9,724 bases of DNA from an uncultured Microbacterium sp. (GCA_937988695.1 CALKHM010000125.1:1-9724), one strand, 5' to 3'; counted from the first letter of the stretch, positions 1-7,421 are shown. Notes: a model not told the origin generated them from the sequence alone. Numbers and translations: made by a program.

Positions 1-1917
1 CAGCGGCTGGACGGCCCGGTGCGCGGCAACGGCAAGATCATCCAGGAGCTGGAGAGCTTCTTCCGCGGCGCGGGCTGGAACGTCATCAAGGTCATCTGGG
101 GGCGCGAGTGGGACGACCTGCTCGCGCGCGACGTGGACGGCGCGCTGCTGAACGTCATGAACGTCACGCCCGACGGCGACTACCAGACCTACAAGGCCGA
201 GAACGGCGCCTACGTGCGCGAGCATTTCTTCGGCAAGGATGAGCGCGCGGCCGCCCTGGTGCGCGACTACACCGACGACGAGATCTGGAACCTGCGCCGC
301 GGCGGACACGACTACCGCAAGGTGTACTCGGCGTTCAAGGCCGCCATCGAGCACAAGGGCCAGCCCACCGTCATCCTCGCCAAGACCATCAAGGGCTACG
401 GGCTCGGCCCGCGTTTTGCCGGACGCAACGCGACGCACCAGATGAAGAAGATGAGCCTGGAAGACCTCAAGGACTTCCGCGACGCGATGCACATCCCGTT
501 CACGGACGCCCAGCTGGAGGAGAACCCGTACCTGCCCCCGTATTACAATCCCGGGCCGCAGGACGAGACCATCCAGTACATGCTCGAGCGCCGGCGCGAG
601 CTGGGCGGTTTCCTGCCCGAGCGTCGCATCACGCACGTCGATCTGGCGCTGCCCGACGACAGCGCGTACGAGCTGCCGAAGAAGGGCTCGGGCACGCAGG
701 AGATCGCGACCACGATGGCGTTTGTCCGGCTGCTGAAGGATCTGCTGCGCGCGAAGGACTTCGGCCACCGCATCGTGCCGATCATCCCCGACGAGGCGCG
801 CACGTTCGGCATCGATGCGTTCTTCCCGACCGCCAAGATCTACAACCCCAACGGGCAGCACTACACCTCGGTGGACCGCGAGCTGCTGCTGGCGTACAAG
901 GAGAGCCCGCAGGGGCAGATCATGCACGTCGGCATCAACGAGGCGGGGGCGATGGCCGCGTTCACCGCGACCGGCACGTCGTACTCCACGCACGGCGAGC
1001 CGCTGATCCCGGTGTACATCTTCTACTCGATGTTCGGGTTCCAGCGCACCGGCGATGCCAACTGGGCCGCCGGCGACCAGATGGCGCGCGGCTTCGTGGT
1101 GGGCGCGACCGCCGGACGCACGACGCTGACCGGCGAGGGCCTGCAACACGCCGACGGCCACTCGCCGCTGCTGGCATCCACGAACCCGGCGACCGTGGCG
1201 TATGACCCGGCCTATGGGTATGAGATCGCGCACATCGTGCGCGCGGGCCTGGACCGCATGTACGGGGGCACGCACCCCGACCCGAACGTCATGTACTACC
1301 TCACCGTCTACAACGAGCCGCTCGTGCAGCCCGCCGAACCCGACGACGTCGACGTGGACGGCATCCTGCACGGCATCCACCGTGTCTCGGCCGGAAGCGG
1401 ACAGGGACACCGCGCGCAGCTGCTGGCCTCCGGCGTGGGTGTGCCGTGGGCGCTGGAGGCGCAGCAGCTGCTGCGCGAGGACTGGGGTGTGGATGCGGAT
1501 GTGTGGAGCGTGACCAGCTGGTCCGAGCTGCGCCGCGACGGCCTGGCCGCTGACGAGCACAACTTCCTTCACCCCGACCAGCCGCAGCAGACGGCGTATC
1601 TCACTCGCAAGCTCCAGGATGCCGAGGGCCCCGTGGTCGCGGTGAGCGACTTCATGCACGCCGTGCAGGATCAGATCCGCCCGTGGGTGAAGAATCGATT
1701 CGCCACGCTCGGCGCCGACGGCTTCGGCTTCAGCGACACGCGCCCCGCGGCCCGGCGCTTCTTCAAGATCGACGGCCCGTCCATCGTGGTGCGAACCCTG
1801 CAGGCGCTGGCTGACGACGGCGTCGTCGATCGGAGCCTGGCCGCGCAGGCCATCGAGCGGTACCGGCTGCACGATGTGAACGCCGGCACCAGCGGGAACG
1901 CCGGCGGGGAGAGCTGA
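1..1917 (+). CDS. aceE: Pyruvate dehydrogenase E1 component, homodimeric type (5'-truncated by window edge)
   Basis: This is the thiamine-diphosphate E1 subunit of the pyruvate dehydrogenase complex. It decarboxylates pyruvate and passes the acetyl group to lipoyl-E2, giving acetyl-CoA in the cytoplasm. The frame is open from base 1, and the visible 638 codons begin QRLDGPVRGNGK, the stretch that directly follows the GDG...N cofactor motif in this family. About 260-290 N-terminal residues therefore lie outside the window, and the GTG at 19 is not the start. Family landmarks are clear: NVIKVIWGREWD, DGDYQTYK, YVREHFFGK, GRNATHQMKKM (His at 436-438, matching E. coli His407 by context), PIIPDEARTFG, GINEAGA (Glu at 940-942), YSMFGFQRTGDANWAAGDQ and GEGLQHADGHS. 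The C-terminal transketolase-like domain is complete to TGA 1915-1917. The stop lies six bases before the fasR start, so the two genes are probably co-transcribed. M. tuberculosis has the same order (aceE Rv2241, Rv2242, fabD Rv2243). The identification is very secure. Confidence 0.97.
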   Translation, partial: QRLDGPVRGNGKIIQELESFFRGAGWNVIKVIWGREWDDLLARDVDGALLNVMNVTPDGDYQTYKAENGAYVREHFFGKDERAAALVRDYTDDEIWNLRRGGHDYRKVYSAFKAAIEHKGQPTVILAKTIKGYGLGPRFAGRNATHQMKKMSLEDLKDFRDAMHIPFTDAQLEENPYLPPYYNPGPQDETIQYMLERRRELGGFLPERRITHVDLALPDDSAYELPKKGSGTQEIATTMAFVRLLKDLLRAKDFGHRIVPIIPDEARTFGIDAFFPTAKIYNPNGQHYTSVDRELLLAYKESPQGQIMHVGINEAGAMAAFTATGTSYSTHGEPLIPVYIFYSMFGFQRTGDANWAAGDQMARGFVVGATAGRTTLTGEGLQHADGHSPLLASTNPATVAYDPAYGYEIAHIVRAGLDRMYGGTHPDPNVMYYLTVYNEPLVQPAEPDDVDVDGILHGIHRVSAGSGQGHRAQLLASGVGVPWALEAQQLLREDWGVDADVWSVTSWSELRRDGLAADEHNFLHPDQPQQTAYLTRKLQDAEGPVVAVSDFMHAVQDQIRPWVKNRFATLGADGFGFSDTRPAARRFFKIDGPSIVVRTLQALADDGVVDRSLAAQAIERYRLHDVNAGTSGNAGGES

Positions 1918-1923
1918 CCGCAG

Positions 1924-3144
1924 ATGGCAGGCAACGACGCCTCGAGCGACAAGAGCGAGACCCTCGCGTGGCTGCGGCGCATCTCCGGGGATCTGGCCAC
2001 CGCAACGCTCGGGCGCCTGGAGAAGACGCTGCCGTGGTATGCCGACATGCCGCCGGCGCGCCGTTCCGCGGTGGGGCTGGTCGCCCAGGCCGGCATCACC
2101 TCGTTCATCCAGTGGTACGAAGACCCCAACTCCACGCCGTGGATCGCCGCCGACATCTTCGCCGCGGCACCGCGCGAGCTGCTGCGCAGCGTGAGCCTGA
2201 CTCAGACGCTGCAGCTCATCCGCGTCACCGTCGAGGTCACCGAGGAGAAGGTCGCCGACCGCGGCACGCACCTGCGCGAGGCCATCCTGCTGTACTCGCG
2301 CGAGGTGGCCTTCGCCGCCGCCGACGTCTACGCACGTGCGGCCGAGGCGCGTGGGCTGTGGGACGCGCGACTGGAGGCGCTGGTCGTCGACTCGATCCTC
2401 ACCGGCGAGGCCGACGAGGAGCTTCCCAGCCGTATCGCCGCGCTCGGCTGGCACGGGCATGGAGAGGTCGCCGTGCTCGTGGGCACGACTCCCCCGCAGT
2501 TCGATGTCGACCAGCTGCGCCGCACCGCGCGAAAGCTCGGCGTGGACGCACTCATCGGCGTGCAGGGCTCGCGTCTCGTGCTGGTGCTCGGTCGCGCCGA
2601 GCATCCCGGTCGTGACGAGCAGGGGCTGCCGTTCCTGCAGATCGCACGCAACCTCGAGCCCGGCTTCGGGCCCGGTCACCTGGTGCTCGGGCCCGCCGTG
2701 CCCGCGCTCGTGGATGCCGGGCAGAGCGCCCGTGCGGCGCTGGCCGGGTTCGCGGTGGCCCGCTCGTGGCGGCACGCCCCGCGGCCCGTCGACGCCGACG
2801 ACCTGTTGCCCGAGCGGGCGTTGGCGGGCGACCCGCTGGCCAAGCAGACGCTCGTCGAGAAGGTGTACCGGCCGCTGCAGACCCACAGCACGGACCTCGT
2901 GACGACGCTGTGGAGCTACCTCGACAACGGCCGGTCGTTGGAAGCCACCGCCCGCGAGCTGTTCGTACATCCGAACACCGTGCGGTACCGGCTCAAACGG
3001 GTGACCGACGTCATCGGATGGGATGCCACGGGTCCGCGTGAGGCGCTCATCCTGCAGACGGCGCTGATCCTCGGCGCGATCGGGACGGATGCCACACGCC
3101 GGCGTACCGCTCCCGCACGGCGGCGTTCCCACCTTCCGGTGTAG
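1924..3144 (+). CDS. fasR: PucR-type transcriptional regulator, FasR-like activator of the fab operon
   Basis: This 406-aa DNA-binding regulator begins at ATG 1924, behind a GGGGAGAG-type ribosome site that lies in the aceE tail. The N-terminal 150 residues are mostly helical. A central GGDEF-like region of the PucR/CdaR kind spans about 150-285. A C-terminal PucR helix-turn-helix lies near residues 325-385, with SLEATARELFVHPNTVRYRL as the recognition region followed by an alpha-helical cap. The last 18 residues form a basic tail (TRRRTAPARRRS) that may be poorly conserved. Position and architecture match S. coelicolor FasR, a PucR-like activator next to fabDHPF, and M. tuberculosis Rv2242. 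This is not the TetR-type FasR of Corynebacterium and Mycobacterium. The likely target is the gap just downstream, which holds a nested palindrome. Control of this operon is inferred from synteny; the family assignment is strong. No signal-binding residue can be named from sequence alone. Confidence 0.9.
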   Translation: MAGNDASSDKSETLAWLRRISGDLATATLGRLEKTLPWYADMPPARRSAVGLVAQAGITSFIQWYEDPNSTPWIAADIFAAAPRELLRSVSLTQTLQLIRVTVEVTEEKVADRGTHLREAILLYSREVAFAAADVYARAAEARGLWDARLEALVVDSILTGEADEELPSRIAALGWHGHGEVAVLVGTTPPQFDVDQLRRTARKLGVDALIGVQGSRLVLVLGRAEHPGRDEQGLPFLQIARNLEPGFGPGHLVLGPAVPALVDAGQSARAALAGFAVARSWRHAPRPVDADDLLPERALAGDPLAKQTLVEKVYRPLQTHSTDLVTTLWSYLDNGRSLEATARELFVHPNTVRYRLKRVTDVIGWDATGPREALILQTALILGAIGTDATRRRTAPARRRSHLPV

Positions 3145-3149
3145 GACCC

Positions 3150-3176
3150 GCACAAACGATGTCGACATTCTTGTGC
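3150..3176. promoter_or_regulatory. Nested palindrome before fabD, candidate FasR operator
   Basis: The outer arms GCACAA (3150-3155) and TTGTGC (3171-3176) are perfect inverted repeats. Inside them sits the perfect 10-bp palindrome ATGTCGACAT (3159-3168), offset by half a base. The element lies in the only sizeable gap between fasR and fabD. Its centre is about 57 bp before the GTG at 3221. If transcription starts at or near the fabD start codon, that distance suits an activator site. The symmetry is seen directly; FasR binding is inferred from gene order. Confidence 0.55.
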
Positions 3177-3208
3177 CTGTGTTGCCAGTTGGACGTCCTC
3201 GCGTTTGG

Positions 3209-3214
3209 CAGGAT
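3209..3214 (+). promoter_or_regulatory. Possible -10 element of fabD
   Basis: CAGGAT lies exactly six bases before GTG 3221, the spacing expected if the mRNA begins at the start codon. No convincing -35 box is present at 17 bp: TTGCCA at 3182-3187 is 21 bp away and TTGGAC at 3189-3194 is 14 bp away. That would fit a promoter that needs an activator. The first base departs from the usual T, so the call is weak. Confidence 0.3.
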
Positions 3215-3217
3215 GGG

Positions 3218-4141
3218 ATGGTGATCATCGCCGTCTTCCCCGGTCAGGGCTCGCAGACGCCTGGCTTTCTCACACCTTGGCTGGAACGGGAAGGGGCGCG
3301 TGAGCGCCTCGAGCAGTTCTCCGAGCAGGCGCAGGTAGACCTCGTCGCCGCAGGCACCGAATGGGATGCCGACCGGATCCGTGACACGAAGGTGGCACAG
3401 CCGCTCATCGTCGCGGCGAGTCTGCTCTCCTACGAGGCCCTGCTCGATGCGGCGGGAGTCGCGCCCGCCGGCGTGGCCGGGCACTCGGTCGGAGAGCTGG
3501 CGGCCCTCGCGGCCGCACACGTGCTCTCCGACGCCGATGCTCTTCGGCTCGTGGGCATTCGCGGGCGTGCGATGGCCGAGGCGGCCGCAGCCGCGGACAG
3601 CGGCATGAGCGCGATCATCGGCGGCGATCAGGACGAGGTCGTCGCGCGTCTGGCTGCGCTCGATCTGGCGCCGGCGAACTACAACGGCGGCGGTCAGATC
3701 GTCGCCGCCGGCGCACTCGGCGATCTTGCCGAGCTCGCCGCCGAACCACCCCACGCGACTCGGGTCATCCCGCTGCAGGTGGCCGGCGCGTTCCACACGC
3801 ACTACATGGCTCCGGCCGTCGACACGCTGCGGACGGCCGCCGCGGGGACCGCGGCATCCGATCCGGACATCTCGCTGTGGACCAACAGTGACGGCACCCT
3901 CGTTGACAGCGGCCGCGCGGCCATCGATCTCCTGGTGGCCCAGGTGGCCTCCCCGGTGCGCTGGGACCTGTGCATGGCCTCGTTCGCCGATCACGGTGTC
4001 ACCGGCATCGTTGAGCTCGCCCCAGCGGGTACTCTCGTGGGCCTGGCCAAGCGCGGGCTGCGCGGCGTGCCCGCGGTCGCGGTAAAGACGCCCGACGATC
4101 TGGCTGCCGCATCCGCCCTGCTGACCGGAGAGAACGCATGA
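3218..4141 (+). CDS. fabD: Malonyl-CoA:ACP transacylase (MCAT)
   Basis: This enzyme moves malonyl from CoA to the acyl carrier protein, producing the extender for every round of type II fatty-acid synthesis. From ATG 3218 it is 307 aa, close to the usual 305-315. The frame is open back to 3089 but that stretch lies in the fasR end and the operator. The family N-terminus MVIIAVFPGQGSQ begins only at 3218. GTG 3221 is an equally plausible start: AGGA is 7 bp before it, and it fits a leaderless layout. The acyltransferase motifs are all present: GQGSQ (Gln10), GHSVGE with nucleophile Ser90, IRGRAM with the malonate-binding Arg115, NYNGGGQIV, and AFHTHYM with the catalytic His at about 193. Its stop overlaps the fabH start in ATGA, so the two are translationally coupled. 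The identification is firm; the exact start is uncertain by one codon. Confidence 0.95.
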   Translation: MVIIAVFPGQGSQTPGFLTPWLEREGARERLEQFSEQAQVDLVAAGTEWDADRIRDTKVAQPLIVAASLLSYEALLDAAGVAPAGVAGHSVGELAALAAAHVLSDADALRLVGIRGRAMAEAAAAADSGMSAIIGGDQDEVVARLAALDLAPANYNGGGQIVAAGALGDLAELAAEPPHATRVIPLQVAGAFHTHYMAPAVDTLRTAAAGTAASDPDISLWTNSDGTLVDSGRAAIDLLVAQVASPVRWDLCMASFADHGVTGIVELAPAGTLVGLAKRGLRGVPAVAVKTPDDLAAASALLTGENA

Positions 4142-5139
4142 GCATCACGCTGAACCAGTCCACCGGGCCCGCGTACACCCGGCTCTACGCCTACGGCGCC
4201 GCGCGCGGAGAGAACGCCGTGCCCAACGACGACCTGGTCGGCCCGATCAACTCCAGCGACGAATGGATCCGTCAGCGCACCGGCATCATCACCCGCGCAC
4301 GTGCGAACGCCGACACGTCGGCCATCGATCTGGCCACCGACGCCGCGCGAGAGGCGGTCGAGCGCTCGGGCGTCGCACCGGCAGACATCGATGCGGTCAT
4401 CATCGCGACGATCAGCAACCCCAAGCAGACCCCGTCGGTGTCGGCCATCGTCGCCGACCGGATCGGTGCCAACCCGGCGGCGGCCTACGATCTGAACGCC
4501 GCCTGCGCCGGCTTCGCCTACGCCGTCGCACAGGCCGACGCGCTGATCCGCGCGGGCTCCGCGCACTACGCCGTCGTGGTGGGCGCTGAGAAGCTCAGCG
4601 ACATCGTGGACCCCACCGACCGCAGCATCTCCTTCCTGCTCGCCGATGGCGCGGGCGCTGCCGTCGTCGGTCCGAGCGACTTCCCCGGAATCGGCCCCAC
4701 GGTGTGGGGCTCGGACGGCTCCAAGGCAGACCTGGTCGGGATGAATGCGACCCTGACCGAGTTCCGCGACGGCAAGGCGCCCTGGCCGACGCTGCGCCAG
4801 GAGGGTCCGAGCGTCTTCCGCTGGGCGGTCTGGGACATGGTCAAGGTCGCCCGGCGGGCTCTCGAGGCCGCGGGCGTGACCGCCGACGACCTCGCAGCGT
4901 TCATCCCGCACCAGGCGAACCTGCGTATCGTCGACGAGTTCGCCAAGCAGCTCAAGCTTCCGGCGAGCGTCGTCATCGGCCACGACATCGAGACCACCGG
5001 CAACACCTCAGCGGCATCCATCCCCCTGGCCACCCACCGGCTGCTCTGTGAGCACCCCGAGCTCTCCGGCGGCCTCGCCCTGCAGATCGGCTTCGGCGCC
5101 GGCCTCGTGTTCGGCGCGCAGGTCGTGGTCCTCCCCTGA
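4138..5139 (+). CDS. fabH: Beta-ketoacyl-ACP synthase III (KAS III)
   Basis: FabH performs the first condensation of fatty-acid synthesis, joining an acyl-CoA starter to malonyl-ACP. The protein is 333 aa. Its start ATG 4138 overlaps the fabD stop (ATGA), with GGAG at 4127-4130 as ribosome site. The Cys-His-Asn triad is visible: Cys123 in LNAACAGFAYA, His258 in FIPHQANLRI, and Asn289 in ETTGNTSAASIPLA. The C-terminal GFGAGLVFGAQVV strand is also typical. The tract from about 28 to 52 (VPNDDLVG...SSDEWIRQRTGI) is the conserved N-terminal signature. Actinobacteria with branched membrane lipids usually prime with isobutyryl-, isovaleryl- or 2-methylbutyryl-CoA. That preference is inferred for this organism and cannot be read from these motifs. 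M. tuberculosis lacks fabH in the equivalent cluster, whereas Streptomyces has it here, so this operon follows the Streptomyces layout. Confidence 0.96.
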   Translation: MSITLNQSTGPAYTRLYAYGAARGENAVPNDDLVGPINSSDEWIRQRTGIITRARANADTSAIDLATDAAREAVERSGVAPADIDAVIIATISNPKQTPSVSAIVADRIGANPAAAYDLNAACAGFAYAVAQADALIRAGSAHYAVVVGAEKLSDIVDPTDRSISFLLADGAGAAVVGPSDFPGIGPTVWGSDGSKADLVGMNATLTEFRDGKAPWPTLRQEGPSVFRWAVWDMVKVARRALEAAGVTADDLAAFIPHQANLRIVDEFAKQLKLPASVVIGHDIETTGNTSAASIPLATHRLLCEHPELSGGLALQIGFGAGLVFGAQVVVLP

Positions 5140-5163
5140 CCGCCCCGGCGCCGACCCTAGACT
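5136..5163 (+). promoter_or_regulatory. Internal promoter for acpP
   Basis: CTGACC (5136-5141) and TAGACT (5158-5163) form a -35/-10 pair with a 16-bp spacer, overlapping the fabH stop. TAGACT fits the TANNNT consensus of housekeeping actinobacterial promoters. The predicted start near 5170 gives a leader of about 43 nt that opens with the small hairpin GGCCC-GCC-GGGCC (5171-5183). A separate promoter would let acyl carrier protein be made in excess of the condensing enzymes. Confidence 0.5.
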
Positions 5164-5212
5164 TGTCCACGGCCCGCCGGGCCGAGAACCGATCCGACAA
5201 CAAGGAGCAGAA

Positions 5213-5461
5213 ATGGCATTCACCAACGAAGAGGTCCTGGCTGGCCTCGCCGAGCTGATCACTGACGAGACCGGCATCTCCGCCGACGAGGTGGCGCTCG
5301 AGAAGTCGTTCACCGACGACCTCGACATCGACTCCATCTCCATGATGACCATCGTCGTCAACGCCGAGGAGAAGTTCGGCGTGACGATCCCCGACGACGA
5401 GGTGAAGAACCTCAAGACCGTCGGCGACGCCGTCACCTTCATCACCTCCCACCAGGCGTGA
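5213..5461 (+). CDS. acpP: Acyl carrier protein
   Basis: This 82-aa acidic protein carries growing acyl chains on a 4'-phosphopantetheine arm between the fatty-acid enzymes. The attachment serine is Ser41 in DDLDIDSISMM. The motif is DSI rather than the textbook DSL, which is a conservative change. Helix IV ends in IPDDEVKNLKTVGDAVTFI, close to Streptomyces and mycobacterial ACPs. The start is ATG 5213, five bases after a perfect AAGGAG (5202-5207), the strongest ribosome site in the window. The frame is open upstream to 5048, but that part lies inside fabH and lacks ACP character. A 73-bp gap with a promoter-like pair precedes the gene and a strong hairpin follows it, suggesting that acpP is expressed at a level different from its neighbours. 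A holo-ACP synthase gene is needed for activation and is not in this window. Confidence 0.97.
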   Translation: MAFTNEEVLAGLAELITDETGISADEVALEKSFTDDLDIDSISMMTIVVNAEEKFGVTIPDDEVKNLKTVGDAVTFITSHQA

Positions 5462-5466
5462 CCTTC

Positions 5467-5493
5467 CCGGTGGGGGCCGCTCGCCCCCACCGG
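5467..5493 (+). other. Strong intercistronic hairpin between acpP and fabF
   Basis: A perfect 11-bp stem (CCGGTGGGGGC 5467-5477 pairing with GCCCCCACCGG 5483-5493) encloses a 5-nt loop and starts six bases after the acpP stop. It is followed by CACCATCAACC and not by a T-tract, so it is not a standard intrinsic terminator. It may block 3' exonucleases and stabilise the acpP message, or partly attenuate reading into fabF. The structure is seen; the role is inferred. Confidence 0.75.
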
Positions 5494-5518
5494 CACCATC
5501 AACCCCGAGGAATCCCAC

Positions 5519-6757
5519 ATGAGCACGTCCCGCATCGTCGTCACCGGCATCGGCGCGTCGTCGCCCCTGGGGGGCACCGCGCCGGAGAGCTGGTCCGCCC
5601 TGCGCGCCGGCGTCAGCGGCACCCATCGGCTCGAGTACGACTGGGTCGAGAAGTACGAGCTTCCCGTCACGTTCGCCGCTCAGGGCGCCGTCCGCCCCGA
5701 GACGGTGCTGGAACGGCCCGTCGCCAAGCGGCTCGACCCCGCATCGCAGTTCGCCCTGATCGCCGCCAAGGAGGCGTGGGCCGACGCCGGAGAACCGGAG
5801 GTCGAGCCCGATCGGCTGGGCATCGACTTCGCCACCGGCATCGGCGGCGTCTGGACGCTGCTGGATGCCTGGGACACTCTGCGTGAGAAGGGGCCGCGCC
5901 GGGTGATGCCGATGACCGTCCCGATGCTGATGCCCAACGCCGCCGCAGGCAACCTCTCGCTGCACTTCGGCGCACGCGCGTTCGCACGCACCGTCGCCAG
6001 CGCCTGCGCGTCGAGCACGGAGTCGATCGTCAACGCCTACGAGCACCTGCGCGACGGGCTCGCCGACGTCGTCATCGCCGGTGGCACGGAGTCGGCCATC
6101 CACCCGATCACGATCGCGGCGTTCTCGTCCATGCAGGCGCTGTCGCGCCGCAACGACGACCCCGAGCACGCGTCGCGGCCGGCCAGCATCGACCGTGACG
6201 GCTTCGTGATGGGCGAAGGCGCCGCCGCACTGGTGCTGGAGACCGAGGAGCATGCGAAGGCACGCGGGGCAAGGATCTACGCCGTCGTCGCCGGCGGCGG
6301 AGTGACCGCCGACTCGTATCACATCACGGCGAACGACCCCGAGGGCCACGGGGCCGCGCGCGCCGTGCGCCTGGCGCTGGAGGTGGCGGATGCCTCCCCC
6401 GACGACGTCACGCACATCAATGCGCACGCCACCTCGACTCCCGTGGGCGACCCGAACGAGTATCAGGCACTCAAGCAGGTGTTCGGTTCGCGGATCGACG
6501 AGATCCCGGTGTCTGCCACGAAGGCGTCTACGGGCCATCTGCTAGGCGGCACCGGAGCGCTCGAGGCCGTGTTCACCGTGCTGGCGTTGCGCGACCGCGT
6601 CGCGCCGCCGACGATCAACATCACCCAGCAGGACCCGGAGGTGCCCATCCGGCTGTCCGGCGACGAGCAGCCACTGGGCGATGGCCCGCAGCTGGCGATC
6701 AGCAACTCGTTCGGCTTCGGCGGTCACAACGCCGTCGTCGCGCTCACGACGCTCTGA
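5519..6757 (+). CDS. fabF: Beta-ketoacyl-ACP synthase II (KAS II)
   Basis: FabF condenses acyl-ACP with malonyl-ACP to lengthen the chain by two carbons. The 412-aa protein starts at ATG 5519, six bases after GAGGAA (5507-5512). Its active-site residues fall at the same numbers as in E. coli FabF: nucleophile Cys163 (ASACASSTES), His303 (INAHATSTPVGDP), Lys335 (SATKASTGH), His340, and gatekeeper Phe400 (SNSFGFGGHN). The His in GGHN, where E. coli has Thr, is usual in actinobacteria. Length is normal and no domain is missing. It is the last gene of the fab block and is followed 16 bp later by a terminator. M. tuberculosis carries KasA and KasB at this place for mycolate precursors. A single fabF here fits an organism without mycolic acids. 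Confidence 0.96.
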   Translation: MSTSRIVVTGIGASSPLGGTAPESWSALRAGVSGTHRLEYDWVEKYELPVTFAAQGAVRPETVLERPVAKRLDPASQFALIAAKEAWADAGEPEVEPDRLGIDFATGIGGVWTLLDAWDTLREKGPRRVMPMTVPMLMPNAAAGNLSLHFGARAFARTVASACASSTESIVNAYEHLRDGLADVVIAGGTESAIHPITIAAFSSMQALSRRNDDPEHASRPASIDRDGFVMGEGAAALVLETEEHAKARGARIYAVVAGGGVTADSYHITANDPEGHGAARAVRLALEVADASPDDVTHINAHATSTPVGDPNEYQALKQVFGSRIDEIPVSATKASTGHLLGGTGALEAVFTVLALRDRVAPPTINITQQDPEVPIRLSGDEQPLGDGPQLAISNSFGFGGHNAVVALTTL

Positions 6758-6773
6758 TCGATCCGCAGAGCCC

Positions 6774-6814
6774 AAGGCGCCCCGCTGGAAGCCTCAGCGG
6801 GGCGCCTTCGTTCT
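6774..6814 (+). terminator. Intrinsic terminator of the fab operon
   Basis: AAGGCGCCCCGCTG (6774-6787) and CAGCGGGGCGCCTT (6795-6808) form a perfect 14-bp stem around a 7-nt loop (GAAGCCT). A short T-rich run, TTCGTTCT, follows. It begins 16 bp after the fabF stop. The convergent DUF3145 gene ends about 90 bp further on, so the stem may also stop read-through from the other side, though no T-tract is visible on that strand. Confidence 0.9.
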
Positions 6815-6903
6815 ATCGGGCGGCCATTCGCGTTCTCAGTCCCCGGGATGCCTCTCCGATGACCGGTAGTGGCGCCTGACCGCCCGAGGCTCTTCGATGC
6901 GTG

Positions 6904-7407
6904 CTAACCGACCTTGTGCAGCCAGACCACCGGAGCGTCATCGCTCGCGTGCCGGAAGGGCTCGAGCTCCTCATCCCACGCGGCCCCTAGCGCCACCTGC
7001 AGCTCGCGTTCCAACTCGGCGACGTCGCCGGCGGCGACCTCCATCGCGTAGCGGACCCGATCCTCGCCGACGACGACGTTGCCGGCGGCATCCGTCTGCG
7101 CGTAATGGATGCCCAGGCCCGGCGTGTGCATCCACCGTCCGCCGTCGCCGCGTGCGCTGGGATCCTCGGTCACTTCGAACCGGAGGTGCTCCCAGCCGCG
7201 GATGGCGGTCGCCAGCGCAGCACCGGTGCCGACCGGGCCCTCCCAGTAGAACTCCGCGCGGCGACTGCCGTCGAGCACGGGCTGGTCGGCCCAGTCGAAG
7301 TTGACAGCACGCCCGAGCGCGCGTCCGACCGCCCATTCGAGGTGCGGGCACAACGCGCGTGGCGCCGAGTGGATCAGAATCACTCCGCGCGCCTGTGTCG
7401 TCGCCAT
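6904..7407 (-). CDS. DUF3145 family protein of unknown function
   Basis: This 167-aa soluble protein is recognised as the actinobacterial DUF3145 family. Features seen are an N-terminal strand with HSAPRALCPHLEWAVGRALG, a Trp/acidic segment (FDWADQPVLDG, EFYWEGPVGTGAALATAIRGWEHLRFEVTEDPS), a central MHTPGLGIHYAQTDAAGNVVVGEDRVR, and a helical C-terminus ending WDEELEPFRHASDDAPVVWLHKVG. There is no signal peptide, membrane helix or recognisable catalytic motif. The start is ATG 7407, with GGAGAG three bases before it. It lies beside fabF on the opposite strand. As I recall, Streptomyces also keeps a DUF3145 gene next to its fabF, which suggests a link to lipid metabolism but is only association. 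It converges on the fab terminator and has its own promoter and a structured leader. Confidence 0.88.
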   Translation of the reverse strand: MATTQARGVILIHSAPRALCPHLEWAVGRALGRAVNFDWADQPVLDGSRRAEFYWEGPVGTGAALATAIRGWEHLRFEVTEDPSARGDGGRWMHTPGLGIHYAQTDAAGNVVVGEDRVRYAMEVAAGDVAELERELQVALGAAWDEELEPFRHASDDAPVVWLHKVG

Positions 7408-7421
7408 GGTCTCTCCGTTTC

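Noticed and set aside
19..21. GTG 19 as the start of the first gene
   Set aside because: The frame is open and homologous to aceE back to base 1, so the gene is cut by the window edge.
3089..3217. Upstream extension of fabD to an ATG at 3089
   Set aside because: The extra 43 codons lie in the fasR end and in the palindrome region and do not resemble the FabD N-terminus, which begins with MVIIAVFPGQG at 3218.
3047..4983. Two further long antisense frames (3047-3994 and 3991-4983) over fabD and fabH that nearly abut
   Set aside because: Low-complexity, Arg/Gly-rich products without recognisable domains, opposite strongly supported genes.
5048..5212. N-terminal extension of the acyl carrier protein
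   Set aside because: The extension is out-of-frame fabH sequence plus the acpP leader. The perfect AAGGAG five bases before ATG 5213 and the ACP length fix the start there.
4973..6538. A 521-codon open frame antisense to fabH-acpP-fabF
   Set aside because: Its translation is Arg/Gly/Asp-rich with no family signature. It opposes three clear genes and is the usual high-GC shadow of a codon-biased sense frame.
6816..6887. Inverted repeat TCGGGCGG (6816-6823) / CCGCCCGA (6880-6887) in the gap between the terminator and the DUF3145 stop
   Set aside because: Only 8 bp with a 56-nt spacer and no T-tract. It is likely by chance in GC-rich DNA, and the gap holds nothing else visible.
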